A stretch of DNA of 44,259 nt, taken from contig VYDD01000127.1 of NCBI GenBank assembly GCA_009843625.1, forward strand, positions 337 to 44,595, given 5' to 3'. This document shows, one piece after another, positions 8,643 through 17,931 of this stretch. Both the position numbers and the translations under genes were made by a program. This DNA is from Gammaproteobacteria bacterium. Its GTDB lineage: Bacteria; Gemmatimonadota; Gemmatimonadetes; Longimicrobiales; Gaopeijiaceae. Below the pieces are notes generated by a model that made no database searches, was not told where the DNA came from, and worked only from the letters and a program-made list of their open reading frames with translations. Each line of letters starts with the position of its first letter. Within the stretch, counting starts at the first letter, position 1.

Positions 8643-9526
8643 TTCTTTCTCCCGCGCACGTACACGCGAAAGGCGATGGAGAGCGCGTTCATCGCCAGCA
8701 CCATGGAAATCAGCACCAGCGCCACGCCGAAGGGCAGCGCTTCCGGAGCGTCGGGCACCTGTGTGGTGATCACGAACAGGTGGAGCGACATCGCCATCGT
8801 CTGGTCCAGAACCCCCTGGGGCAGGAACGGGAGGAAGAAGGCTGCGCCGGTGAACATGATGGGAGCGGTCTCTCCCGAGGTGCGCGACACCTCCAGGATG
8901 ATGCCCGTGAGGATGCCGCTGAGGGCGTTGGGCAGCACGATGCGGCGAATGGTCTGCCAGCGGGTTGCGCCCATGTTCCAGCAGGCTTCCCGGAAGGCTC
9001 GCGGCACCGCCTGCAGCGACTCGCGGGTGGACACGATGACGACCGGGAGCGTCATCACCGCCAGGGTGAGGCTGGCCGCCAGAATGCTCGTGCCGAAGCG
9101 GAAAAAGAGCACGAAGGCGCCCACCCCGAACAGGGCGTGCACGATCGATGGCACCCCCGCCAGGTTGATGATCGCGAGGTTTATGGCGCGCGTGAGCCAG
9201 TTGTCGGGGGCGTATTCGCTCAGGTAGACGGCGGCCGCCACCCCCACGGGCACGGACGCGATCAGCGCCACGACCACCAGCCACACCGTCCCCACCAGGG
9301 CGGGTAGAATGCCCCCGGCGGTCATGCCGTCCACCGGCGGCGTGGTAAGAAACTCCCAGGAGATGACGGGGCCGCCCTCTACCACCAGCAGCGCCATGAT
9401 GATCACGACCGGGAGGATGAGCAGCGCGGTCATCAGTCCGAGCAGAGCGCGCACCAGCCACTCGATCTTCCGGTCGCGCGCGTTCAGCGAGGTGCCCGCG
9501 AACAACGGGGCCGCCGTACCGGTCAT
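8636..9526 (-). CDS. pstA: Phosphate ABC transporter permease PstA
   Basis: Polytopic; GVPSIVHALFGVGAFVLFF, SLTLAVMTLPVVIVSTRESLQAVPRAFREACWNMGATRWQTIRRIVLP (EAA motif); overlaps pstB paralog 2. Confidence 0.94.
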   Translation of the reverse strand: MTGTAAPLFAGTSLNARDRKIEWLVRALLGLMTALLILPVVIIMALLVVEGGPVISWEFLTTPPVDGMTAGGILPALVGTVWLVVVALIASVPVGVAAAVYLSEYAPDNWLTRAINLAIINLAGVPSIVHALFGVGAFVLFFRFGTSILAASLTLAVMTLPVVIVSTRESLQAVPRAFREACWNMGATRWQTIRRIVLPNALSGILTGIILEVSRTSGETAPIMFTGAAFFLPFLPQGVLDQTMAMSLHLFVITTQVPDAPEALPFGVALVLISMVLAMNALSIAFRVYVRGRKKW

Positions 9527-10464
9527 GGGCGCCCCCGCTCCCCCTTCCTGCGGATCCCGCGCATGATGATATCGGCGGCCAGGTTGATCGCGAAGGTCAC
9601 CAGGAAGAGCAGGATGCCCAGCGTGAAGAGTGCCCGGAAGTGATCGGAGCCGACGGCCGTCTCGCCCAGTTCCGCCGCAATGGTGGCGGTGAGCGCGCGA
9701 ACGGAGTCGAACACGCTGTCCGGGAGGTTGATGGAGTGGCCGCTGGCCATGAGCACGACCATGGTCTCGCCGAACCCTCGTCCCACGCCCAGCAGCACCG
9801 CCGCCACCAGGCCGTTCTTCGCCGCGGGAATCACCACCTTGCGAATGACCTGCCAGCGGGTGGCGCCCAAAGCCTCGGCTGCTTCCCGATAGCCGTCCGG
9901 GACCGCCTTGAGGGCGTCCTCGGCGATGGTGGTCATGATGGGCGCCGCCATCAGCCCCAGGATGATCCCGGCGTTCAGGACGTTCAGCCCGATGGGAACG
10001 TCGAAGATGTCGATGATCAGCGAGTTCATGATGCTGAACCCGATGAAACCCCACACGACGGAGGGGATGGCCGCGAGCAGCTCGACGAGCACCTTGAGCG
10101 TTTCGCGCACCCGGCCGCGCGCGAATTCACCGATGAACACGGCGGCCGCCAGCGAGAAGGGGATCGACACCACCATCGCCAGCCCCGTAATGCTCGCCGT
10201 CCCCACGATGAGCGCCAGCGCGCCGTAGGTGGCATCCAGCGCCGAGGTGGGCCGCCAGGCGATGGAGCCGAAGAACTCGCCCGCGTCGAATTCGGTGAAC
10301 ACGAACCCGAGGCCTTCGCGCGCGATGAAGGCGAAGATTCCGCCGATGAAGAGGATCGCCGAAGTGCCGCCGATGAAGACGAACACCGTCACCGCGCGGT
10401 CCGCGTACCAGGCGCGGCCGCGGTGGTCGAAGTCGCGCGAGCGGGCGAGCGCCTGCGGATTCAT
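9523..10464 (-). CDS. pstC: Phosphate ABC transporter permease PstC
   Basis: LLAAIPSVVWGFIGFSIMN, PIMTTIAEDALKAVPDGYREAAEALGATRWQVIRKVVIPAAKNG; overlaps pstA. Confidence 0.94.
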   Translation of the reverse strand: MNPQALARSRDFDHRGRAWYADRAVTVFVFIGGTSAILFIGGIFAFIAREGLGFVFTEFDAGEFFGSIAWRPTSALDATYGALALIVGTASITGLAMVVSIPFSLAAAVFIGEFARGRVRETLKVLVELLAAIPSVVWGFIGFSIMNSLIIDIFDVPIGLNVLNAGIILGLMAAPIMTTIAEDALKAVPDGYREAAEALGATRWQVIRKVVIPAAKNGLVAAVLLGVGRGFGETMVVLMASGHSINLPDSVFDSVRALTATIAAELGETAVGSDHFRALFTLGILLFLVTFAINLAADIIMRGIRRKGERGRP

Positions 10465-10494
10465 TGAGGGCCGATCAGGCGTCCCTGTTCCGGG

Positions 10495-11370
10495 CTACTG
10501 TACGCACTCGGCGGGCATCGCCGGGGTGTAGCCCAGCTCCAGCATGATGCACTGCCCGGCATCGCCCAGCACCCAGTCGAGATAGGTCTTGACCGCGCCC
10601 GCCGGACTACCGGAGGTGTACATGAGCAGGGGCCGCGAGATCGGGTAGCTGCCATCGAGCGCCGTCTCGATCGAAGGGGCGACGCACGGGTCGCCGGCGG
10701 TGCCCATGACGCAGGGCATCGTGACCTCGGGGGTTGCGTAGGCCATCCCGCTGTAGCCGATCGCGCAGGGCGTCTGGGCCACCAGGTGCACCACGTCCTT
10801 CGAGCCGTGCATGTCGTGCGACCCGAGCTTGAAGTCCTCGTTGTCGAGAACCGCCTCGCGGAAGTACGCAAAGGTGCCGGAGTTGTTCTGCCGGCTGACG
10901 CGGACGATCTCGTCCGATGCGCACCCCGGCACCTGAACGTCGAGCTGGCTCCAGCGCTCGATCGTGCCGTTCTCTCCGTAGATGCGCGCCAGTTGGTCCA
11001 GGGTAAGCCGGCCCACCGGATTGTCGCGGTGGACGTACACGGCCAGCGCGTCGTGGCCGACCAGGTGCTCCACGGGATCGTTGCCGTTCGCGCGAGCCGC
11101 CTCCATCTCCCGCGAGGTCATCTTGCGGCTCGAGTTGGCGATGTCCACCGTGCCGTTGATCATCGCCGAGATGCCGGTGCCGGAGCCGCCGCCCGAGACC
11201 GCCACGGCGACCTCGGCGTCGACTGCGCTGTACGCTTCCGCCCAGGCCTGGGCGACGGTGATCAGCGTATCCGATCCCTTGTTCTGGATCACCGCGCGCG
11301 CGCTGTTCTCGGCGCCGCCACCGCAGGCGATGACAAGGATCGACAACAGGGTGGACATGCTACGTCTCAT
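10495..11370 (-). CDS. pstS: Phosphate ABC transporter substrate-binding lipoprotein (PstS family)
   Basis: Lipobox LVIACGGG; NKGSDTLITVAQAWAEAY, SGGGSGTGISAMINGTVDIANSSRKM, RQNNSGTFAYF; first gene of the pst cluster. Confidence 0.92.
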   Translation of the reverse strand: MRRSMSTLLSILVIACGGGAENSARAVIQNKGSDTLITVAQAWAEAYSAVDAEVAVAVSGGGSGTGISAMINGTVDIANSSRKMTSREMEAARANGNDPVEHLVGHDALAVYVHRDNPVGRLTLDQLARIYGENGTIERWSQLDVQVPGCASDEIVRVSRQNNSGTFAYFREAVLDNEDFKLGSHDMHGSKDVVHLVAQTPCAIGYSGMAYATPEVTMPCVMGTAGDPCVAPSIETALDGSYPISRPLLMYTSGSPAGAVKTYLDWVLGDAGQCIMLELGYTPAMPAECVQ

Positions 11371-11499
11371 TCTCGGTTCCCTCCATGGATGATCACTGCA
11401 ATCGGGCATACCCGCTCCCTGCGTCGGAAGCGGGGCCACCATAACCTATCCGCACGGCGGGCCCTCCGATACCGGGCGCCGGTGCGCCGCGCGCTTCTG

Positions 11500-12639
11500 T
11501 TACGAAAGTGTTGCCTCGCCGGGACGCAAACGCCGATCGGAGCCGCCGCGCGCCAGCTTCCACACGCCCACGGTGAGCACCGGTACGACGTACACGGCCA
11601 GGAAGACCCAGGTCATGGTCCCGTACCCCCGCGCGATCAGGTCGATCAGCCCGAATTGGGCGATGAGGGCGCCGCCGACCAGCAGGCCTGTGCCGATCCC
11701 GGTGCGCAGGCGGGCGGGCATCTCCGCCTTGCGTCGCGCGTAGACCGCCGCTATGCGCTCGTTCACCGCGTGGATCATCCCCGCCCCGGTCTCGATCAGG
11801 GTTCCGAAGAGCGCCAGCTGGAACGCGAGTTGGAACCAGCGCATGCCGAGCGTTTCGAGCAGCGCGTTCGCGGGGACGGTGCGGTCCAGGATCTCCGGGT
11901 ACTGCCCCACCATGGCGAGGTAGAAGAGCAACCCGGGGATGATGGCGATCGGGCCGGCCAGCAGGCCCGCCGAGACCGCCTCGCGGCGGGTGCCGACGTG
12001 CCGCATCACGAATAGCAGGCCGGGAATGGTCGCGAGGTTGTAGGCGGCGTAGCGCACGCCGGCCAGGAACCAGCCCTCGCCCGCCGGGACGGCGGCGAAC
12101 CTCTGCGAGATCTCTCCCCCGAACGAGACGAAACAGAGGATGAAGAAGAGGACGAACACGGCGTAGAGCACGAAGGACCACCCGGCGAAGAAGCGCTCTA
12201 TGGTCCTCGACCCGCTGAACACCAGGTAGCCGATGGCGGCGATCATGCCGAGCACCCCTGCAACGTAGCTGATGCCGAAGGTCTCTTCGAGTATGCTGCC
12301 GGCCGCGGCCGCGATGACGGCCAGAACCAGCATGAGGAACGCCAGGTATGCCGCCTCGTAGGCGACCCACCAGCGCCCGCCCAGGAGGCGGCGGAAGAAG
12401 GTTCGGTAGTCGTAGGCGGAGAAGCGGCGGGCGAAGTCGAAGGTCACCGCGCAGGTCGCGCTCCAGATCACCGTGGACACCAGCAGCATGGCCATGAGGC
12501 CGCCGCGGGGGCCTTGCGTGAGGAAGAACTCCACGAGTTCGCGCCCTGTGCCGTAGCCTCCCGCGATGACCACCGACTGAAAGACGAATCCCGGGAGCAG
12601 GTAGCGGCGGAAGAAGGAGTGCTGGGCGGACGTGGTCAC
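11500..12639 (-). CDS. YkvI-like polytopic membrane protein (putative APC/LeuT-fold transporter)
   Basis: About 10 hydrophobic segments; FQSVVIAGGYGTGRELVEFFLTQGPRGGLMAML; probable GTG start (start uncertain). Confidence 0.7.
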   Translation of the reverse strand: MTTSAQHSFFRRYLLPGFVFQSVVIAGGYGTGRELVEFFLTQGPRGGLMAMLLVSTVIWSATCAVTFDFARRFSAYDYRTFFRRLLGGRWWVAYEAAYLAFLMLVLAVIAAAAGSILEETFGISYVAGVLGMIAAIGYLVFSGSRTIERFFAGWSFVLYAVFVLFFILCFVSFGGEISQRFAAVPAGEGWFLAGVRYAAYNLATIPGLLFVMRHVGTRREAVSAGLLAGPIAIIPGLLFYLAMVGQYPEILDRTVPANALLETLGMRWFQLAFQLALFGTLIETGAGMIHAVNERIAAVYARRKAEMPARLRTGIGTGLLVGGALIAQFGLIDLIARGYGTMTWVFLAVYVVPVLTVGVWKLARGGSDRRLRPGEATLS

Positions 12640-12856
12640 GGTCTGGTCTCCGGGCGAGGGCCTGCGGGGCCACGCGGGCGGGGGTGCGAGCCTTGAGCCT
12701 ACGGGGGCCGGATCGGCATGGCAAACCGGCACGGCCACCTCGGGGCGGTCCGCGGCGAAATGTGGCACGACTCTTGCCACGTGTTTCCCCAATCGGACCT
12801 GGCTGAAACCGGACATGCGCCGTTCGCGTAAGGCGCCGGGAGACAGGGGGAGTGGG

Positions 12857-13024
12857 ATGAGCACGGAAGAACGAATCAGGCACCTGGGAAGAGCGGCATC
12901 GAGGGCGGAGGATGAAGGGAGGTACCGGGAAGCCCGCAATCTGCGGCTTCTGGCGCGTGACGCTCGACCCATCTCTTCCTTGAAGGACGTTCCGAACATT
13001 CCCCTGGCCGGTTCGAGGGAATGA
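12857..13024 (+). CDS. Small 55-aa charged protein of unknown function
   Basis: MSTEERIRHLGRAASRAEDEGRYREARNLRLLARDARPISSLKDVPNIPLAGSRE; purine-rich RBS GGGGGAG before ATG; followed by a hairpin. Confidence 0.5.
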   Translation: MSTEERIRHLGRAASRAEDEGRYREARNLRLLARDARPISSLKDVPNIPLAGSRE

Positions 13025-13061
13025 GTATCGGCTGAGTCGAGATGTGTGGTGGGGTGGTGAT

Positions 13062-13093
13062 GCCCCCGGGCCCGTGAAAGCGGGTTCGGGGGC
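13062..13093 (+). terminator. Strong hairpin downstream of the small ORF
   Basis: GCCCCCGGGCCCG-TGAAAG-CGGGTTCGGGGGC: 13-bp stem with two G-U pairs, followed by TTTGGTATT. Confidence 0.55.
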
Positions 13094-13274
13094 TTTGGTA
13101 TTGAGCGCCCGGCGCTACCGGGTCTCCGCGGTCTCGGCCACCGGCGACATGTCGATCGGCAGCAGAAGGCCTGAGTGCCAGCATCTTGACAGCCGATGAT
13201 GGATTTCCGTCGTTGAGGGACGGGCGGTCCGTTGGCCGCCAGGTTGGAGGATTGCCGCAGCAGGGAGCAGGGCC

Positions 13275-14351
13275 ATGAGATTGAAGGGAAGCGATTGGCG
13301 CGTGGTCGGAGGGATGCTGGCCTGGCTGGCGGTCGGTGCGTGCGCGGGCGACGACGAGCCGGGCGAATCCTTGTCCGGCTCGTCCGGGGAGGCGCGGGTG
13401 GCCGCCGCGACCATCACCGAGGCGGACTTTCTGGACCGGGTGGCGATCCTGGCCCACGACTCCATGCGGGGCCGGGCCACGCCCAGCCCGGAGATCGAGG
13501 AGGCCGCACGCTGGATTGCGGGAGAGCTCGCTGCAATGGGACTCGAACCCGGGGGTGGCGGGGGCGGGTTCATCCAGCGCTACTCCTTCCGTCCCCGGTT
13601 CGTTGATGTCGAAGCCCCTGCGGTCGACGCGCCCAACGTCGCCGCCGTGCTGACGGGCAGCGATCCGGAACTGCGGAACGAGTACGTCGTGTTCACTGCC
13701 CACATGGACCACGTGGGAGTGCGGGATCCGGACGCGAGCGGGGACAGCATCTACAACGGGGCCGACGACGATGCTTCCGGTACGGCCGCGGTCATCGAGA
13801 TCGCCGAGGCGTTCGCCGCGCTCGAAGAGCCGCCCCCGCGGTCGACGGTATTCCTGCTGGTGAGCGGAGAGGAGCGGGGCCTGCACGGAAGCCGCGCCTA
13901 CGCCGACGACCCGCCGGAGCCGGTCGCCTCGGGGCGCATGGTGGCCAACCTCAACATGGACATGGTGGGCCGCAACTGGCCCGACACCATCGTGGCCATC
14001 GGCAAGGAGCACTCGGACCTGGGCGCGACCCTGGAACGCGTCAACGCGGCGCATCCGGAACTCGGCATGACCGCCATCGACGACCTGTGGCCGGACGAGA
14101 ACTTCTACTTCCGTTCGGACCACTACAACTTCGCGCGCAACGGTGTGCCGGTCCTCTTCTTCTTCAACGGGACCCACGACGACTACCACCGGCCGAGCGA
14201 CGAGGTCGAGCTGATCGACGCCGATAAGGGAGCGCGCCTGACCCGGCTCATCTTCTACCTGGGGCTCGAGATCGCCAGCGCTCCGGAGCCGCCGGAGTGG
14301 AATCCCGAGAGCCGCCGGCTGATCGTCGAGATGATCGAGAGCAGGCCATGA
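13275..14351 (+). CDS. M28-family metallopeptidase lipoprotein
   Basis: Lipobox-like [75 protein letters not shown]. Confidence 0.93.
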   Translation: MRLKGSDWRVVGGMLAWLAVGACAGDDEPGESLSGSSGEARVAAATITEADFLDRVAILAHDSMRGRATPSPEIEEAARWIAGELAAMGLEPGGGGGGFIQRYSFRPRFVDVEAPAVDAPNVAAVLTGSDPELRNEYVVFTAHMDHVGVRDPDASGDSIYNGADDDASGTAAVIEIAEAFAALEEPPPRSTVFLLVSGEERGLHGSRAYADDPPEPVASGRMVANLNMDMVGRNWPDTIVAIGKEHSDLGATLERVNAAHPELGMTAIDDLWPDENFYFRSDHYNFARNGVPVLFFFNGTHDDYHRPSDEVELIDADKGARLTRLIFYLGLEIASAPEPPEWNPESRRLIVEMIESRP

Positions 14352-15016
14352 GCATCAGGCTGATGCCGCTGGAAGACTATCGGGAGTATTCCGTCCGGGA
14401 TATGCGCGCCCGTGCGCGCGCGTTCCGCGAGGAAGTCCGCCGCCGCCGCACGGTGCGCGACTTCTCGCCGCGCCCGGTGCCGCGCGGGATCATCGAGGAT
14501 TGCCTGCTGGCCGCCGGCTCCGCCCCCAACGGCGCCAACCATCAGCCCTGGCATTTCGTCGTGGTGAGCGACCCCGCGGTGAAGACGCAGATCCGCGAGG
14601 CCGCGGAGGAAGAGGAGCGGGCCTTCTACCGGGGACGGGCGCCGGACGAATGGCTGCGCGCGCTCGCACCCCTGGGCACCGACGAACACAAGCCCTTCCT
14701 GGAGATCGCGCCGTACCTGATCGTGATCTTCGCCGAGAGCTACGCTCTGCTGCCCGACGGAAGCCGCCGCAAGAACTACTACGTGACCGAGTCGGTCGGC
14801 ATCGCCACGGGGCTTCTGATCACGGCCCTCCATCACGCCGGACTGGCTTCGCTCACCCACACGCCCAGCCCCATGGGCTTCCTGAACCGTATCCTGGGCC
14901 GTCCGAAAAACGAGCGCCCGTTTCTGTTGCTGGTGGTGGGGTATCCGGCGGACGACGCCAGGGTGCCCGTGATCGGCAAGAAGTCCCTGGACGAGATCGC
15001 GACCTTCAGCGGGTAG
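14348..15016 (+). CDS. Nitroreductase family protein
   Basis: [66 protein letters not shown]; start overlaps the upstream stop. Confidence 0.92.
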   Translation: MSIRLMPLEDYREYSVRDMRARARAFREEVRRRRTVRDFSPRPVPRGIIEDCLLAAGSAPNGANHQPWHFVVVSDPAVKTQIREAAEEEERAFYRGRAPDEWLRALAPLGTDEHKPFLEIAPYLIVIFAESYALLPDGSRRKNYYVTESVGIATGLLITALHHAGLASLTHTPSPMGFLNRILGRPKNERPFLLLVVGYPADDARVPVIGKKSLDEIATFSG

Positions 15017-15134
15017 CAAACCCGTGGCCGGCCACTCGCATTGCGGGTTGGTCTTGGATAAACTCCGCCCATGGGCACCCGCCGGGGCGCGGGCACCTGT
15101 CAACGGTTCCACCCGTTCAACCGGACGAGGCACA

Positions 15135-17054
15135 ATGGGACGCCTGGATGCAGACACAGGACGGGACTCGGCGGAGATCCGCGCCTTCACAAAGGCGATT
15201 CTGAGAGACCTCAAGGCCCTGGAGAGAATGCTCTCCGAGGGCATGATCGAGTCCGGGGTGCGCCGCTTCGGCGTGGAACAGGAGTTCTTCCTGGTGGACC
15301 GCGGCTGGCGCCCGGCGACCGTCGCGCTCGATGTGCTGGAGCATCTTCCCGAAGACACCTTCACCACCGAGCTGGCACTCTTCAACCTGGAGGCCAACCT
15401 CCAGCCCAAGCTCCTGACCGGGCGCTGCTTCTCGGCCATGGAGGTCGAAATCGAAGAGCGGCTCGCGCAGGCGCGCGCCTCCGCTCAGCGGCAGGGGGCC
15501 GACATCGTCCTGTGCGGCATCCTGCCGACCCTGGGCAAGTCCGACCTGTCCATGGACAGCATCACGCCCATGCCCCGCTACTACGCCCTCAACGATGCGC
15601 TCAACCGCATCCGCGGCGGGTCGTCGTACCGGCTGCGCATCGAGGGCACCGACGAGATCTTCGTCGAGCACGACTCGGTGATGGTGGAGGCGTGCAACAC
15701 CAGCTACCAGGTGCACCTTCAGGTTTCCGCGGAGGAGTTCCCGAGCTTCTACAACGTGGCCCAGCTGGTCACCCCGCCGGTGCTGGCGGCGTGCGTCAAC
15801 TCCCCGCTCCTCTTCGGCAAGCGGCTCTGGAACGAGACCCGCATCGCGCTCTTCGAGCAGTCGATGGACACGCGCAGCGCAACGCCGCACCTGCGCCAGA
15901 CCAGCACGCGCGTGCGCTTCGGCGAGCGCTGGATCAACAAGTCGGTGACCGAGCTCTTCGAGGACGACATCGCGCGCTTCCGCGTGCTCCTGACCGGAGA
16001 GGTGACGGAGGATCCCTTCGAGGTGCTTGCACGGGGCGGCGTGCCCCGGCTCCCCGCGCTGCAGCTGCACAACGGCACGGTATACCGCTGGAACCGCCCC
16101 TGCTACGGCATCAGCGAAGGCAAGCCGCACCTGCGCATCGAGTGTCGGGTGCTGCCCTCCGGTCCCACGATCATGGACGAGGTTGCCAACGCCGCCTTCT
16201 GGATCGGTCTCGTGCTCGGAGGCGCCCGGGAATACGGAGACGTGGCCAGCCGCGTCGACTTCGATTACGCCAAGGCCAACTTCGTGGCCGCCAGCCGCCG
16301 AGGCCTGGACGCCGGTTTCCACTGGCTCACCGGCGAGACCGTGAGCGCGCGCGATCTCCTGCTGGGTGAACTGCTTCCGCTGTCACGGAGCGGGCTCGAG
16401 GAGCTGCAGATCGAGGAGACCGAGATCGACCACTACCTGGGGATCGTTCAGGGCCGCATCGAGTCCGGCATGACCGGCGCGATGTGGCAGCTCAAGTCGC
16501 TGCGCAGCATGAGCGGCCAGGGATCGGCCGCCGAGCGCATGACCGCGCTCACCTCCGGGATGGCTCATCGGCAGCGGGATCCGCGTCCGGCGCACACCTG
16601 GGAGCCGGCCGAGATCTGGGAAGCGGGCGGCTGGCGCTACAATTTCCTGAAGGTCGAGCAGTACATGGTGACCGACCTGTTCACCGTGCACGAGGACGAG
16701 CCCATCGAGCTGGCCGCCTTCCTGATGGACAAGCAGAACATCCGTCATGTGCTGGTGGAAGACGACGACCACACCCTGGTCGGGCTGGTCTCGTACCGCG
16801 CGATCCTGCGCCTGGTCGCCGCCTCCGGCGTCCCCGGAATCGAGGAGTCCGATCCCATCCGCACCATCATGGCCTCCGACGTGGTGACCGTGGAGCCCGA
16901 GACTTCGACCCTGGAAGCGATCAGGATTATGCGCGACAAGCGCGTGTCCGCGCTCCCCGTGGAGAAGAACGGCAAGCTGATCGGAATCATCAGCGAGCGC
17001 GATTTCCTGCCGATCGCCTACCAGCTGCTGGAGGAGAAGCTGGAGGAGGTCTGA
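15135..17054 (+). CDS. Glutamate-cysteine ligase family (GCS2) protein fused to a C-terminal CBS-domain pair
   Basis: GCS2 region VRRFGVEQEFFLVDRGWRP...LPSGPTIMDEVANAAFWIGLVLG; CBS repeats MVTDLFTVHEDEPIELAAFLMDKQNIRHVLVEDD and MASDVVTVEPETSTLEAIRIMRDKRVSALPVEKNGKLIGIISERDFL. Confidence 0.88.
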   Translation: MGRLDADTGRDSAEIRAFTKAILRDLKALERMLSEGMIESGVRRFGVEQEFFLVDRGWRPATVALDVLEHLPEDTFTTELALFNLEANLQPKLLTGRCFSAMEVEIEERLAQARASAQRQGADIVLCGILPTLGKSDLSMDSITPMPRYYALNDALNRIRGGSSYRLRIEGTDEIFVEHDSVMVEACNTSYQVHLQVSAEEFPSFYNVAQLVTPPVLAACVNSPLLFGKRLWNETRIALFEQSMDTRSATPHLRQTSTRVRFGERWINKSVTELFEDDIARFRVLLTGEVTEDPFEVLARGGVPRLPALQLHNGTVYRWNRPCYGISEGKPHLRIECRVLPSGPTIMDEVANAAFWIGLVLGGAREYGDVASRVDFDYAKANFVAASRRGLDAGFHWLTGETVSARDLLLGELLPLSRSGLEELQIEETEIDHYLGIVQGRIESGMTGAMWQLKSLRSMSGQGSAAERMTALTSGMAHRQRDPRPAHTWEPAEIWEAGGWRYNFLKVEQYMVTDLFTVHEDEPIELAAFLMDKQNIRHVLVEDDDHTLVGLVSYRAILRLVAASGVPGIEESDPIRTIMASDVVTVEPETSTLEAIRIMRDKRVSALPVEKNGKLIGIISERDFLPIAYQLLEEKLEEV

Positions 17055-17106
17055 AGGGGTTTTCCATCCACGGCAACACAGGACTGGCGGTAGCCGGATG
17101 ATGGCA

Positions 17107-17135
17107 TTGCATACAGTGATATCGATACCTATCTT
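17107..17135 (+). promoter_or_regulatory. Candidate sigma70-like promoter of the toxin-antitoxin pair with a palindrome in the spacer
   Basis: TTGCAT-17 nt-TATCTT; TATCGATA (17120-17127) within the spacer. Confidence 0.45.
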
Positions 17136-17186
17136 CCATGCGTTCCTGGGCATTCAAGGCACCGACGGCAAGGCAGGAAGGCACCT

Positions 17187-17432
17187 GTGGCGAGCATCAT
17201 CATCCGCAACCTGGAGGAAGGGGTGAAGACACGTCTTCGCGTAAGGGCAGCCGAGAACGGGCGTTCGATGGAAGAGGAAGCGCGCGTCATCCTGCGCAAG
17301 GCGGTCGGTCGCAGGCCGGCCCCGGCGAAGGGGCTGGGGACGGCGCTCCAGGAGTTGTTCGAGCCGCTGGGTGGCGTGGAACTGGAGATCCCTGCCCGGG
17401 ATCCGATGCGCGACCTGCCTCGATTCGACTGA
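17187..17432 (+). CDS. FitA/VapB-like ribbon-helix-helix antitoxin
   Basis: MASIIIRNLEEGVKTRLRVRAAENGRSMEEEARVILRKAV; GTG start with AGGAAGG RBS; 12 nt before a PIN toxin. Confidence 0.88.
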   Translation: MASIIIRNLEEGVKTRLRVRAAENGRSMEEEARVILRKAVGRRPAPAKGLGTALQELFEPLGGVELEIPARDPMRDLPRFD

Positions 17433-17444
17433 GGTCGGGGGACG

Positions 17445-17870
17445 ATGGTGATTCTCGACACCAACGTCGTCTCGGAGTTCATGCGCCGGCATCCCGAACC
17501 CGCCGTAGTCGCCTGGCTGAACGCCCGCCCGCCACATGACCTGTTCGTGACGGCGGTGACGGAGGCGGAGGTTCGGACGGGCATCGCCTTCCTTCCTGCC
17601 AGAAGGCGTCGCAGACACCTGGTTCGTGCTGCCGACCGCGCCTTCAACGAGCTGTTCGAGGATCGCGTGCTGCCTTTCGAGCGTGAGGCCGCGCGCGTGT
17701 ATGCAGGCATCGCCGCGGAACGACGCAAGGCGGGCCGCCCGATTTCCCAGTTCGATTGTCAGATTGCGGCGATCGCCCGCTCGTTGGGCGCAGCGGTGGC
17801 AACCCGGAACACAAGGGATTTCAATGGAACCGGCATCCCCGTTCTGGATCCCTGGGAGAACTGCGGGTGA
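17445..17870 (+). CDS. FitB/VapC-like PIN-domain ribonuclease toxin
   Basis: PIN acidic residues retained: LDTNVVSE, TEAEVRTG, FDCQIAAIA, TRNTRDF. Confidence 0.92.
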   Translation: MVILDTNVVSEFMRRHPEPAVVAWLNARPPHDLFVTAVTEAEVRTGIAFLPARRRRRHLVRAADRAFNELFEDRVLPFEREAARVYAGIAAERRKAGRPISQFDCQIAAIARSLGAAVATRNTRDFNGTGIPVLDPWENCG

Positions 17871-17931
17871 TGCGAACGTGGGAAAGGTCCGATGCCCGCG
17901 CCACGGGTTTGGCGCCCAACGCCGTGACGGA

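Noticed and set aside
11393-12883. 496-aa minus-strand ORF overlapping the YkvI-like gene
   Set aside because: Arg-rich alternate frame; the 11500-12639 frame has coherent TM segments
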